Shown: in pieces, positions 1 to 8,618 of the stretch | Position numbering within the stretch: position 1 is the stretch's first letter | How the letters are laid out: each line of letters opens with the position of its first letter | DNA from: Polyangiaceae bacterium | GTDB lineage: Bacteria; Myxococcota_A; Polyangia; Polyangiales; Polyangiaceae | Assembly: GCA_025937785.1 (NCBI GenBank) | Contig: JAICQQ010000001.1 | Location: forward strand, 62,001 to 126,000 | Direction of reading: 5' to 3' | Length of the DNA stretch: 64,000 nt | The notes under the pieces: generated by a model | The model's input: only the letters and a program-made list of their open reading frames with translations | Told to the model about the DNA's origin: nothing | The model's database searches: none | Translations under genes and position numbers: made by a program

Positions 1-1096
1 GCTCGCCGCTCTTCGGGATCACGCGGGGATCGGTGGGCGCCATCGGTCCCGCTGCGGGCAGACTCCAGCGCGGCGTCGCATGCGGCAGCACCTCGAGGGA
101 GGCCTGAAGCGAGAGGCGCAACGGCTGCTTCTTGCCGGTCCCCGTATCCACCTGCCAGAGCGTGCCGCGTTCACACAGCCAGAGCTGGCCGCCCTGGGCG
201 CTGAAACGCGCATTCGGAGCCGCAGGTTCCACGCTGGTGACGGGCTTGGGGTCGCCTCCCGGCAGCCGCACGCTCACGATGCTGGTGGGCTGAGGATCGG
301 CGGGACCGCCGCCGGGAGCCGGCAGCACCTCGAGAAAGATGCTGTCGCTCTCGGGGTCGCGGACGATGTCGACGACCGCACCCTTCACGTTGAGTTCCGT
401 CGTCGCCTTTCCGGTCTTGTCCAGCGCCAGAAGCTGGCTCGTAGCGGCCCCGGGCTCGCGCGCGGACCACACCAGCCGGCCATCATCGAGAAAGCCGACG
501 GCTTCGATCGGCCCGGGTTCGGAGCGCGTGTAAATGCGCCCCGCGCCGAGCTCGACCCAGCGCGCCTGGGTACCGCCCGTGGGTGGTCGGCTCAAAAAGC
601 TGAGTGCCTTGCCGTCCGGAGACCACGAGGGTTGAGATGCGTGCGTCGCTCCCTTGATCTCGGAAGTCTCCCCCGTGCTGAGATTCAGCAGGAACAGGTT
701 GGCCACGCCGCTTGGGCCTCGGTTCGACACGAACGCGAGGCGGCGGCCGTCGGGCGAAACGGCCGGCTCTCGGTCGTAGTGAGGGCCGAAGGTCAGCTGC
801 TCGGCGTCACCACCTTTGGCCGAGAGGCGGTACAAATGGCCGAGGGCGTTGAAGGCGAGCCACTTGCCGTCGGGCGCGATCGCGACGTCAGCCGCGGTGA
901 CGTGCGCTGCGACGATCTCCAGGCTTTCGGTGCCGGGGGTGCGCTTTGCCGCTGATTTCGCGGAGGCAGATGGGGGCGGCGGCAAGGTCGACGGCGCATT
1001 CGTCGGCGGCGGTGAACCGCACGCCGCGCTGCTCAGGGCCACCAGCACGAACGGCCATGGAAACCTACGGGACCCCTGCTTCCGCTTGCCTCGCAT
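1..1096 (-). CDS. TolB-like WD40/PD40 beta-propeller lipoprotein, C-terminus beyond window
   Basis: The gene reads leftwards from an ATG at 1096 and stays open to base 1, so about 365 codons are visible and the C-terminus is missing. The N-terminus has a basic stretch and hydrophobic run (FPWPFVLVALSSAACGS) that looks like a lipoprotein signal, though the lipobox SAAC is weak at -3. A Pro/Ser/Thr-rich linker follows. The rest contains repeated PD40-type blades: IAPDGKWLAFNALGHLYRL, VSPDGRRLAFVSNRG and WSPDGKALSFLSR. These are typical of TolB-like propellers, which act as periplasmic or surface scaffolds. It is divergent from the small lipoprotein starting at 1200. Ligand and partner cannot be told. 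The fold call is firm; the function is not known. Confidence 0.8.
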   Translation of the reverse strand, partial: MRGKRKQGSRRFPWPFVLVALSSAACGSPPPTNAPSTLPPPPSASAKSAAKRTPGTESLEIVAAHVTAADVAIAPDGKWLAFNALGHLYRLSAKGGDAEQLTFGPHYDREPAVSPDGRRLAFVSNRGPSGVANLFLLNLSTGETSEIKGATHASQPSWSPDGKALSFLSRPPTGGTQARWVELGAGRIYTRSEPGPIEAVGFLDDGRLVWSAREPGAATSQLLALDKTGKATTELNVKGAVVDIVRDPESDSIFLEVLPAPGGGPADPQPTSIVSVRLPGGDPKPVTSVEPAAPNARFSAQGGQLWLCERGTLWQVDTGTGKKQPLRLSLQASLEVLPHATPRWSLPAAGPMAPTDPRVIPKSGE

Positions 1097-1199
1097 GCTC
1101 GAAAAACTAACACCCCCGCCCCGGCCGCCGTCGAGGAAAAGCCGAGGCCATCGAAAGCGGCTGTTGCTTCTCGTTGGCGCCGACCATAATCCCCAAGCC

Positions 1200-1970
1200 G
1201 TGCAGTCAGCTCGCACTTTTCAGATTTGGTCACTGTTCGCTCTACCGCTCGCTTTGGCAGCAAGCTGCGGACCGGGATTGCCCTCGGAAGTACCTTTGGG
1301 CGGGTTCGACAGCCCTGTTGACTCCGAGTCGCGGGGAGGCAGCTCGCGTGCGCCGGACGGAGCGCGCGCCGAGGGCTCGGATTTCGAGGGTGAAGGGGGC
1401 GCGGGGGACGAGGCCGAGGCGGAGAAAGACGGCGCCGACGGCTCCGACGACACCGACGAAGCGACCGCCACACCAAGCGCTCCCGCGCCCAAAAAGGACG
1501 AGAAGAAGCCAGCAACGGAGGGGCCCGCCGCGCCGGCAGCCGCCGCTACCACACCCGCGGCACCCTGCGACGACACGAGCGGGAGTGAACCGGGCTGCGG
1601 CGAGCTCCAGAGCGGTGCCTGCGGCTCCGTCTTCGGTCCCCTGTGCGAACAGCTGGGCGCCGCCCTCAAGCCGAAGGTCGCGACGGCGATCGTTCAGTGT
1701 CTGGTCGAAAACAACCGGCGTTCGCGCTGCGAGTCGATCGAAGAGTGCCTCGAGCGGGGGCTCGAGCAGGTCTGCGTGGCACCCCCCGATCGCGAGGTGT
1801 GCGAGAAGCTGTTCGCTCGCTGCGATCCGCCTGAGGAGGGCCCGTGGCAGGACGTCGACCACTGCGCCAAAGGCGTGGCGTCGCTCAAGAAGGCGGCCCG
1901 AGCGAAGGTCGTGGAGTGCCTCGAGGACAGCTGCGGCCTCGAGACGTGTTTCCTGAAAGCTGGCACCTGA
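1200..1970 (+). CDS. Cysteine-rich putative lipoprotein with acidic low-complexity linker
   Basis: I chose the GTG at 1200 because it places a short signal peptide (FQIWSLFALPLALAASC) directly at the N-terminus, with Cys24 as the lipidated residue; longer upstream starts would run into the divergent lipoprotein gene. Residues of about 40-125 are low-complexity Asp/Glu/Ala/Pro with a Lys patch. The C-terminal half (about 130 residues) holds some fourteen cysteines in helical-looking segments (CGSVFGPLCEQL, CESIEECLERGLEQVC, CEKLFARC, CLEDSCGLETCF), suggesting a disulfide-stabilised extracytoplasmic domain. I do not recognise the family. It converges on topA across a tandem hairpin repeat, and its stop codon lies in the first copy of that repeat. 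Confidence 0.65.
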   Translation: MQSARTFQIWSLFALPLALAASCGPGLPSEVPLGGFDSPVDSESRGGSSRAPDGARAEGSDFEGEGGAGDEAEAEKDGADGSDDTDEATATPSAPAPKKDEKKPATEGPAAPAAAATTPAAPCDDTSGSEPGCGELQSGACGSVFGPLCEQLGAALKPKVATAIVQCLVENNRRSRCESIEECLERGLEQVCVAPPDREVCEKLFARCDPPEEGPWQDVDHCAKGVASLKKAARAKVVECLEDSCGLETCFLKAGT

Positions 1971-2000
1971 GCCAGCCCGCTGGCACCTGAGCCAGCCCGC
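1961..2000. repeat. Exact 20-bp tandem duplication, each copy a small hairpin
   Basis: The 20-base unit TGGCACCTGAGCCAGCCCGC occurs twice back to back, filling the gap between the convergent lipoprotein gene and topA. With the preceding GC, each unit forms a 6-bp stem (GCTGGC / GCCAGC) around an ACCTGA loop. The first copy contains the TGA stop of the upstream gene, and the second abuts the TAA stop of topA. A bidirectional termination or mRNA 3'-end role is plausible from position, but there is no U tract, so an intrinsic terminator is not proven. Confidence 0.75.
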
Positions 2001-4865
2001 TTACACCGAAGCCGACGAATCCCGCTGAGAAGCTGGCTTCGAAGGCCGCTGGCGACCGTCGCCCTCGGCCGCGGTCGAGCTGGCTTCCGCTTTGGCAGCC
2101 TTCTTGCCGTTGGCCTTCTTGGCACCCCCCTTCTTGGCGGATGCCTTCTTGCCGTTGGCTTTCTTGGCGCCCGCCTTCTTGGCGGCTTTCTTGGGAGCGG
2201 CTTTTTTCGGGGCGGCTTGGGAAGCGGCCTTGGCGGCCTTCTTCGGCGCGGCCTTCTTGGCGGCCTTCTTCTTCTTTTTCACGGGCGCGCGGTCGCGGCG
2301 CATCTGGAGCAGCTCTTGAGCGCGCTCGTTGTTGATGCTGTCGACGCTGTCTTCCTTGCGCAGCGACGCGTTGGTCTCGCCGTCTGTGACGTAGAGGCCG
2401 AAGCGGCCTTCTCGCAAGGTGATGACCTGCCCGGAGACAGCATCGGTTCCGAGTTCTTTGATTGGCTCTGCCTGGGCGCGCTTGGGCCGCTGCCGCGGCT
2501 GAGCGAAAATCGCGAGCGCCTGCTCGAGCGTTACCGTGAAGACCTGATCTTCGCGCTCGAGGCTGCGGCTGTCCGTGCCCTTCGAAATGTAGGGACCGTA
2601 GCGGCCGAGTTGGGCCGTAATCACCTTCGAATCGCTGGGGTCGACCCCGACCTCGCGCGGCAGGCTGAGCAGCTGCAGCGCTTCGTCGAGCGTGAGGGTG
2701 TCGATCGACATGTGCTTCATCAGCGAGCACGTACGAGGCTTTTCTTTGCTACCTTTTTCGGGCTCACCCAGTTGCACGTAGGTGCCGAAGCGACCGGTTT
2801 TGGCGAGCACGGGCAGACCAGATTCGGGGTCGGTGCCGAGGTTGCGGTCACCGCTCGGTTTCGCCAGGAGCTCTTCCGCGAGCTGAACCGTAAGCGTGTC
2901 GGGCGGCAGATCGTCGGCGATGCTCGCGGTTTCTTCGCCCCGTTGCAGGTAAGCCCCGAAACGACCGACGCGCACGGCGATCTCGCGCCCCATCGAGTCC
3001 GTCCCGAGCGGCAGCGTGTTGATGGCGCGCGCGTCGATTTCGGAGAGTTGATCGGCCACGAGTTGTCGCAGCCCCGAGTCGAGAGTCTTGTCGCTTTGCC
3101 CCGGGTTGCCGAAGTAAAAGCGCTTCAGCCAGGGGACCGCGTTCTGCCCACCGCTCGCAATTTCGTCCAGGTCGTCTTCCATGCGCGCGGTGAACGCGTA
3201 GTCGACCAAGTCGCCGAAGTGCTTCTCGAGCAGGGCTATGACGGCGAAGGCTTTGAACGACGGGATCAGCGCCGATCCCTTGTTCCAGACGTAACCGCGG
3301 TCTTGGATCGTCCCGATGATCGAGGCGTAGGTGGACGGGCGCCCGACGCCGAGTTCTTCGAGCCGGCGCACCAGCGAAGCCTCCGTGAAGCGTGCGGGAG
3401 GCTGAGTCTCGTGGGCTTTCGCCTCGAAAGCTTTGCCGCTGAGCGTCTCGCCCAGCTCCAGGGGGGGCAGCGGCCGCTCGCGGTTCTCGAGCTCGGCCGC
3501 CGGGTCGTCACTACCTTCGACGTACGCGCGCAAAAAGCCCGGAAAGGTGATGGTGTTGCCGGTCACCGCGAACTCCACGGCGCGCCCGCTCTGCGTCTTG
3601 GTGTCGATCCGCACGCTGACGGTTTGACCGAGCGCGTCCTTCATCTGCGAAGCGATCGTGCGCTTCCAGATCAGCTCGTAGAGCTTGGCTTCGTCGGGGC
3701 CGACCTGGCTCGCTACGGCTTCGGGTAGCTGGAATACGTCTCCGGCGGGTCGAATCGCCTCGTGAGCTTCCTGAGCGTTCTTGACCTTGTTCTTGTACTC
3801 GCGGGGCTGATCCGGCAGGAAGTCGCGGCCGTACATCTGCTCGATCTGCTGGCGCGCCGAGGCGACGGCGGACGACGCGAGCGTCGTGCTGTCGGTACGC
3901 ATGTAGGTGATGAAGCCGTTCTCGTACAGCCGCTGCGCTGTGCGCATGGTGCGCTGCGAGGCGAAGCGGAGCTTGCGGGACGCCTCTTGTTGCAGCGTCG
4001 AGGTCATGAATGGCGGAGCGGGCGAGCGACGGTTGGGTTTCTTTTCTAGCTTCGAGACCTTGAACTGGGATTTCGGCAGCTCTTTCGCTAGGGCCTCTGC
4101 GGTCGCTCGATCGACGATGGTGGCGCCCTTCTTCAGCTTGCCGTCGTCACCGAAATCTTTACCGCTGGCGATGCGTTCGCCGTCGAGTGAACTGAGCGTG
4201 GCCTGGAAATTCTCGGCGGGTTGTTTCTTGGTCTCGAACTTACCTTCGATGTCGAAGTAGCTCGCGGGCGTGAAAGCGATGCGTTCGCGTTCGCGCTCGA
4301 CCACCATGCGCGTCGCGACACTCTGTACGCGACCGGCAGACAGGCGTGGCATCACCTTCTTCCACAGTACCGGTGACACCTCGTAACCGTAGAGACGATC
4401 GAGGATGCGGCGCGCCTCTTGAGCGTCGACCAGACGTCGATCGACCTCGCGCGGATTGTTGATGGCCTCGTCGATCGCGCGCCGCGTGATTTCGTGGAAC
4501 ACCATGCGCTTGACGGGGACCTTCGGCTCCAGCACCTCGAGCAGGTGCCAGGCGATCGACTCGCCTTCGCGATCTTCGTCGGTCGCCAGGTACAGCTGAT
4601 CGGCGCCCTTGAGCAGCGTCTTCAGCTTCTTGATGTGCTCCTTCTTCTCGGGATCGACGATGTAGAGCGGCTTGAAGTCGTTCTCGACGTCCACGCCCAG
4701 CCGGGCCCAAGGCAGCTGCTTGTAGCTCGGGGGAATGTCGCCGGCTCGGCGCGGCAGGTCGCGGATGTGACCGATGGAGGATTCGACGACGAAGTCCTTC
4801 CCGAGAAAGCCAGCGATGGTGCGGGCCTTAGCGGGGGACTCAACGATGACGAGCGGTTTTGCCAC
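2001..4865 (-). CDS. topA: DNA topoisomerase I with Lys/Ala-rich histone-like tail
   Basis: Type IA topoisomerase that relaxes negative supercoils by transient 5'-phosphotyrosyl cleavage. The 954 residues begin with the Toprim domain (LVIVESPAKARTIAGFLG; TDEDREGESIAWHLLE). The cleavage domain has the active-site Tyr in GFITYMRTDS near residue 320, followed by GVGRPSTYASII. The usual Cys4 zinc fingers are absent. In their place are at least four topoisomerase C-terminal repeats seen as GRFGAYLQ, GRFGTYVQ, GRYGPYIS and GRFGLYVT. The last 80 to 90 residues are almost only Lys, Ala and Pro (KKAAPKKAAK type), a flexible DNA-binding tail. The ATG at 4865 directly precedes the conserved N-terminus. 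It is transcribed alone, converging on the cysteine-rich lipoprotein gene. Confidence 0.97.
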   Translation of the reverse strand: MAKPLVIVESPAKARTIAGFLGKDFVVESSIGHIRDLPRRAGDIPPSYKQLPWARLGVDVENDFKPLYIVDPEKKEHIKKLKTLLKGADQLYLATDEDREGESIAWHLLEVLEPKVPVKRMVFHEITRRAIDEAINNPREVDRRLVDAQEARRILDRLYGYEVSPVLWKKVMPRLSAGRVQSVATRMVVERERERIAFTPASYFDIEGKFETKKQPAENFQATLSSLDGERIASGKDFGDDGKLKKGATIVDRATAEALAKELPKSQFKVSKLEKKPNRRSPAPPFMTSTLQQEASRKLRFASQRTMRTAQRLYENGFITYMRTDSTTLASSAVASARQQIEQMYGRDFLPDQPREYKNKVKNAQEAHEAIRPAGDVFQLPEAVASQVGPDEAKLYELIWKRTIASQMKDALGQTVSVRIDTKTQSGRAVEFAVTGNTITFPGFLRAYVEGSDDPAAELENRERPLPPLELGETLSGKAFEAKAHETQPPARFTEASLVRRLEELGVGRPSTYASIIGTIQDRGYVWNKGSALIPSFKAFAVIALLEKHFGDLVDYAFTARMEDDLDEIASGGQNAVPWLKRFYFGNPGQSDKTLDSGLRQLVADQLSEIDARAINTLPLGTDSMGREIAVRVGRFGAYLQRGEETASIADDLPPDTLTVQLAEELLAKPSGDRNLGTDPESGLPVLAKTGRFGTYVQLGEPEKGSKEKPRTCSLMKHMSIDTLTLDEALQLLSLPREVGVDPSDSKVITAQLGRYGPYISKGTDSRSLEREDQVFTVTLEQALAIFAQPRQRPKRAQAEPIKELGTDAVSGQVITLREGRFGLYVTDGETNASLRKEDSVDSINNERAQELLQMRRDRAPVKKKKKAAKKAAPKKAAKAASQAAPKKAAPKKAAKKAGAKKANGKKASAKKGGAKKANGKKAAKAEASSTAAEGDGRQRPSKPASQRDSSASV

Positions 4866-5401
4866 GGTAGATTTTCAGCTGGTTTCCCGGGGTTGTGGGG
4901 TTCCGGGGTGACGCCTTGCCGATTTGCCGCCTTCCCGCCGCCCACGCGACCCCTTCGGGTCACGGGACAATGGCTCGGATCATTAGGTTGTCAACCGACT
5001 TGAATTCGGCCCGCCGGTCCCGTCCGGAAGGGTCGCCCTACGCCCCGCCTCCGCTCGGGTCCCACAACTTTGGAAAAAAGGTAAGTAATAACAAACAATT
5101 GGAAAGCGACAGCCGAGACGTCCCCGGGAGCTCCTACGGCAAACACATTGTTTCCGCTGGGGACTCTGGGCTCAGCGGCCGGTCCGATCGCGCGCATGGC
5201 AGAAGGCCGGGTCAGGCGGTGGTGACGGTCGTCTGTGTGCGTCCACCAATTGCCGACACTGCTCAAAATTGGGCTTGAAGTGCGTTCAGTACGACTGCGA
5301 AACGTTGCACAGCCACCTCGTGTTGGTTACGTTCCGCCTCCCCCGTAGATGCGGCGGCCTCGTGCATGACACGAACGCGCCGCCGAGGTGAAGGTTGGTT
5401 C
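4866..5401. other. Intergenic region between divergent topA and rpoZ
   Basis: These 536 bases separate topA from the divergent rpoZ. Open frames cross it (for example 4895-5278 on the plus strand), but they have no family resemblance and poor codon character, so I call no gene. A patch around 5065-5115 is clearly AT-richer than the surroundings (run of A residues, TAAGTAATAACAAACAATTGG) and is the most likely location of promoter elements for one or both genes. I found no convincing -35/-10 pair, riboswitch or terminator. Confidence 0.5.
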
Positions 5402-5641
5402 ATGGCTCGCGTTACTGTCGAAGACTGTCTTGAGAAGGAAGAAAACCGCTTTGCACTGGTCGTGTTGGCTGCGCATCGCACGCGGAACCTGATGAAGGGC
5501 GCGCCGGCGTTGGTGGATGCCAAGAACAAAGCGGCGGTCATCAGTCTGCGCGAGATCGCCCAGGGCAAGGTCCACTTTCATCGCGACAGTCACGAAGTCT
5601 GCGTCGAGTACATCTCCGAGCTGAACGCCTCACAGCGTTGA
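5402..5641 (+). CDS. rpoZ: RNA polymerase omega subunit
   Basis: Small structural subunit that helps assemble and stabilise the RNA polymerase beta-prime subunit. The 79-residue product starts with the family signature [20 protein letters not shown], continues with [17 protein letters not shown] (compare the usual RARQL..G..P.V) and has the conserved ALREI-type segment as [12 protein letters not shown]. The start at 5402 is preferred over an in-frame ATG at 5366 because the family begins MAR(V/I)T. Length is normal. A methyltransferase gene follows 15 bases after the stop, so the two are probably co-transcribed. No spoT or gmk is next to it, unlike in many proteobacteria. Confidence 0.95.
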   Translation: MARVTVEDCLEKEENRFALVVLAAHRTRNLMKGAPALVDAKNKAAVISLREIAQGKVHFHRDSHEVCVEYISELNASQR

Positions 5642-5656
5642 GGAGACGACCGCTTC

Positions 5657-6496
5657 ATGGGCGCCGCGCGCAGCGTCGGACGCGCCGGCGACGCTGCCTC
5701 GCTGGCTCACTACGAGAACCCCGCGTACTACCAGCGCACGTACTCGAAGCGTAAGCACGACATCGCTTACTACGTGGAGCTGGCGGGTGCCGTGAGCGAG
5801 GTGCTCGAGTACGGGATCGGCAACGGTCGCATCGCCCTGCCGATGGCGCGTCGCGGTGTGCGCGTGACGGGCGTCGATTTGAGCCAGCCCATGCTGCGCG
5901 ACCTCGAAGCGCGGCTGGCACGCGAATCCGTCGAAGTGCGAGCGCGCGTGGAGGCGCTTCGAGGCGACATGCGCCGGGTGCGGCTCGGGCGGCGTTTCCA
6001 GCTGGTGATCGCGCCGTTCAACGTCATTCTCCATCTGTACTCGCTCGCTGAGATCGAGGCCTTCTTCGCGCGAGTGCGCGAGCACCTGAGCGATGACGGC
6101 GAGTTCGTGCTCGACGTCTCGGTCCCCGCTCCCGAAGATCTCTCGGGTGACTCGGGCCGGCGCTACAAAGGCCCGCCCGTTCGGGATCCAGAGACCGGGG
6201 AGACCCTGCGCTACTCGGAGGTCTTCGCGTACGATCCCGTGCGCCAGATCCTGACCGTGGTAGCCGAGTTTCGAGGCAAGGACCGGCAGTACTGGCGGGT
6301 GCCGCTGACGCAGCGGCAATTCTTCCCCGCGGAGCTCGAGGCGTTGCTCTATTACAACGGTTTCGACGATATCCGCTTCGAACCCGACTTCGCGAGCGCC
6401 CCCGCGGCCACGGATGTCGATTCGCTGGCCATCCGCTGCCGGCTCCGCCAGGCTTCGGCACCCCACCCGCAGCGGCGGGCTGTACGGAAGTATTAG
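5657..6496 (+). CDS. Class I SAM-dependent methyltransferase
   Basis: A 279-residue protein with a Rossmann-type methyltransferase core. Motif I is EYGIGNGRIALPMARRG (residues of about 52-68), the acidic end of strand 2 is VTGVDLSQPML, and the post-motif strand is FQLVIAPFNVILHLYS. The second half (from DVSVPAPEDL) is a lid or substrate region rich in Tyr, Arg and Glu. The fold is common to small-molecule and protein methyltransferases, and the substrate cannot be inferred. A purine-rich AGGAGA follows the rpoZ stop, about 10 bases before this ATG, so it is likely translated from the rpoZ transcript. A J-protein gene follows after 76 bases. Confidence 0.88.
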   Translation: MGAARSVGRAGDAASLAHYENPAYYQRTYSKRKHDIAYYVELAGAVSEVLEYGIGNGRIALPMARRGVRVTGVDLSQPMLRDLEARLARESVEVRARVEALRGDMRRVRLGRRFQLVIAPFNVILHLYSLAEIEAFFARVREHLSDDGEFVLDVSVPAPEDLSGDSGRRYKGPPVRDPETGETLRYSEVFAYDPVRQILTVVAEFRGKDRQYWRVPLTQRQFFPAELEALLYYNGFDDIRFEPDFASAPAATDVDSLAIRCRLRQASAPHPQRRAVRKY

Positions 6497-6572
6497 GTGT
6501 GTTCGGTAAGAGCGGATTTCGGACCGGCCCTTGCACCAGAAGCGCCGCGTCACTAACTTGAACTGGGCTGAA

Positions 6573-7529
6573 ATGGCGAAAGATCTGTACGAAGAGCTCG
6601 GCGTGAAGCGGGACGCCTCGCCCGAGGAGATCAAGCGGGCCTATCGTGCGCTCGCAGGGAAGCTGCACCCAGACAAGAACCCCGGCAACAAGGGCGCGGA
6701 GGCGCGCTTCAAGGCCGTGAATCACGCCAATCAGGTGCTGAGCGATCCGAAGAAGCGGAAGCTCTACGACGAGTTCGGCGAAGACGGCTTGCGAGAAGGC
6801 TTCGACGCCGAGGCGTACCGGGCCTACCGCCGGGCGTCGGCGGGCGGAGGTGCGCGCTTTAGGCGCGGTCAGCCGCAGAACCTCGAAGATTTTTTCGGAG
6901 GGGCCGGTGGCCCAGGCGCGGGCGGAGCGGGTTTCGGCGACCTTTTCGGGGATCTGTTTGGTGGGAACGGCCGGGCGCGGCCGAACGCGCCCGCCAAGGG
7001 TAGTGACGTCATCAGCGAGGTCAGCGTCGACTTCGCCGCAGCGCTCGAAGGCGCGAAGCTGAAGCTCACCCTGCAAGATGGTGGCGAGGAGGTGACCGTA
7101 CGCGTGCCCAAAGGGGCCGACAATGGGGACAAGGTCCGCGTTCCGGGGCACGGCGCACCGGGGCGCCTGGGTGGCCCAGCTGGCGACCTGATCATCGCGA
7201 TTCGCGTGCGCCCGCATCCCCATTTCGAGCGCGATGGGCTCGACCTGTACCTCGACCTGCCCATCAGCGTCGGTGAAGCCTACAACGGGGCGAAGGTGCG
7301 TGTCCCCACGCCGGAAGGGCAGGTGACCCTGAGCGTCCCTCGCCACGCACAGAGCGGTCAGGTCGTACGCCTGAAAGGCAAGGGTGTGGCGCGCGCCAGC
7401 AAGCAGGGCGACCTCTACGTGCGCTTCTTGGTGCGCTTGCCCGACGCCGAGTCCGAAGAAATCCAGAGGGCCGTAGACACGCTGAACCAAGCCACTGCGG
7501 ATTCACTGCGCGACGAGATCCACTTCTAG
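6573..7529 (+). CDS. Class-B J-domain co-chaperone (CbpA/DnaJ-like, no zinc finger)
   Basis: Hsp40 co-chaperone that stimulates DnaK ATPase activity. The 318 residues hold a J domain at 1-70 with the HPD motif ([11 protein letters not shown]). A Gly/Phe-rich linker follows ([18 protein letters not shown]), then two beta-barrel C-terminal substrate-binding domains. The first contains [22 protein letters not shown] and the second [22 protein letters not shown]. There is no CxxCxGxG zinc-finger domain, which places it with CbpA-type rather than true DnaJ proteins. The start at 6573 gives [11 protein letters not shown], the standard beginning; the frame is open further upstream but has no resemblance there. 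dnaK and grpE are not in the window. Confidence 0.92.
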   Translation: MAKDLYEELGVKRDASPEEIKRAYRALAGKLHPDKNPGNKGAEARFKAVNHANQVLSDPKKRKLYDEFGEDGLREGFDAEAYRAYRRASAGGGARFRRGQPQNLEDFFGGAGGPGAGGAGFGDLFGDLFGGNGRARPNAPAKGSDVISEVSVDFAAALEGAKLKLTLQDGGEEVTVRVPKGADNGDKVRVPGHGAPGRLGGPAGDLIIAIRVRPHPHFERDGLDLYLDLPISVGEAYNGAKVRVPTPEGQVTLSVPRHAQSGQVVRLKGKGVARASKQGDLYVRFLVRLPDAESEEIQRAVDTLNQATADSLRDEIHF

Positions 7530-7533
7530 CGGG

Positions 7534-8523
7534 CTAAGCTTTTCGCGCGGTCGCCGTGCGCGCCGGCTTCCGAGGCACGGCCTTTTTGGAGGCGCGCTTT
7601 TTTGCCGGGGTCTGCCGGGTGGACTTCGAGGGCTGCTTTTTCGGGGCTTTTTTGGGCGGGGCCTGCTTGGCGGGAGTTGGCTTCGGAGCGAGCTTCCGCG
7701 CGGTTTTTTTCGCGGTGACCTGCTTCGAGGGCTGCTTTTTCGGGGCTTTTTTGGGTGGGGTCTGCTTGGCGGGGGTCGGCTTCGGAGCGAGCTTCTGCGC
7801 GGTTTTCTTCGCGGGAGTCGGCCTTTTGGCGGAGCCCTGCTTCGCGCGAGTAGGAGTGGGCTGCTGCGTCGAAGTTTGCTTCGCCGGCTCGACTGGCCTG
7901 GGGCTGGGCCTTGTGGCGCGTTTCTCGGTTGCGGGCGTCTCGGCGGCCACTGCTGCGGCCGTGGGCTTGATGGACGCAGGTCGAACCGATGCGGGCTTCG
8001 CCGAAGCGGGTTTCGCTGGAGCCGGTGGCCGAGCCATCGACTTAGCGGCTTCGTCGAGCTTGGCCAGCGGGAACCAACCTTCGAGCTTCACGATGGTTTC
8101 AGGCTTGCTACCATCGTAGTGATTGGGATCTTGTGTGCGAGCCGTTAGTGAGAGACGGCAGTCCTCCGCGGTGGCCTCGACGAAGGTCGCGGCGATCTCC
8201 CGCAGGTCTTCGTGCTCGAACACGTAGATCCGATTCCAGGTGTCACGCGCTCGATCCAGGGCTTTCTTGACGCGGACGGTCTTCCCCACGAGCTCGCTGG
8301 CGATCAGGGACGGAATCGGGAGATTGACTTCGATGCTGGGTTCGTCGCCGCGTTCGTCATCGGGCGTCGTGCACTCGATCAGCGCCCCGGAATGGAACTC
8401 GAGGTTCAGCAGGATGGCTAGCTCGCCCTCGTGGGGCAGGTTGACGAAGACCTCCCCCTTTTGGACTGCGTACACCTCGTGCCCGCAGAACCTCTGGAGT
8501 CGCAACGTATTTTCCGAGTTCAT
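7534..8523 (-). CDS. Protein with PilZ-like N-terminal domain and histone H1-like tail
   Basis: Residues 1-165 form a compact domain beginning MNSENTLRLQRFCGHEVYAV with an all-beta look (EVFVNLPHEGELAILLNLEF...GALIECTTPD, then VEATAEDCRLSLTAR). A relation to PilZ-type domains is only a guess. From about residue 166 to the end (329) the chain is almost entirely Lys, Ala, Pro, Thr and Gln, like the C-terminal tail of eukaryotic histone H1 and of myxobacterial H1-like proteins. Within it a 33-residue unit (LAPKPTPAKQ.PPKKAPKKQ) is repeated in tandem. Such tails usually bind nucleic acid. The gene converges on the J-protein gene with four bases between. Function unknown; DNA or RNA binding is inferred from composition only. 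Confidence 0.7.
   Translation of the reverse strand: MNSENTLRLQRFCGHEVYAVQKGEVFVNLPHEGELAILLNLEFHSGALIECTTPDDERGDEPSIEVNLPIPSLIASELVGKTVRVKKALDRARDTWNRIYVFEHEDLREIAATFVEATAEDCRLSLTARTQDPNHYDGSKPETIVKLEGWFPLAKLDEAAKSMARPPAPAKPASAKPASVRPASIKPTAAAVAAETPATEKRATRPSPRPVEPAKQTSTQQPTPTRAKQGSAKRPTPAKKTAQKLAPKPTPAKQTPPKKAPKKQPSKQVTAKKTARKLAPKPTPAKQAPPKKAPKKQPSKSTRQTPAKKRASKKAVPRKPARTATARKA
7624..7821. repeat. Two tandem copies of a 99-bp unit encoding a 33-residue Lys/Pro repeat
   Basis: The segment from 7624 (CTTCGAGGGCTGCTTTTTCG) recurs from 7723 with few mismatches, a period of exactly 99 bp that preserves the reading frame. It codes on the minus strand for the duplicated PKPTPAKQ-PPKKAPKKQPSK block of the H1-like tail. 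The near identity, including synonymous positions, points to a recent duplication and to length variation by slippage or recombination. Confidence 0.8.
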
Positions 8524-8618
8524 GCCACCCGCTGGAGAGACTAGCCCGAAGTCGCCACGCGTGTCAGCCGCTTAGCCGCCAGGCCCTCGATCCCGAGCGT
8601 GCACGCCGTCCCAAGGGA

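Noticed and set aside
80-955. 291-codon plus-strand ORF at the left edge
   Set aside because: It is antisense to the WD40/PD40 lipoprotein gene, whose repeated SPDG blades are clear on the minus strand.
2217-3728. Long open frame on the plus strand opposite topA
   Set aside because: It mirrors the topA codons in GC-rich DNA, has no family resemblance, and topA is certain.
4895-5278. 127-codon plus-strand ORF between topA and rpoZ
   Set aside because: No motif, odd composition, and it would cover the expected divergent promoter region.
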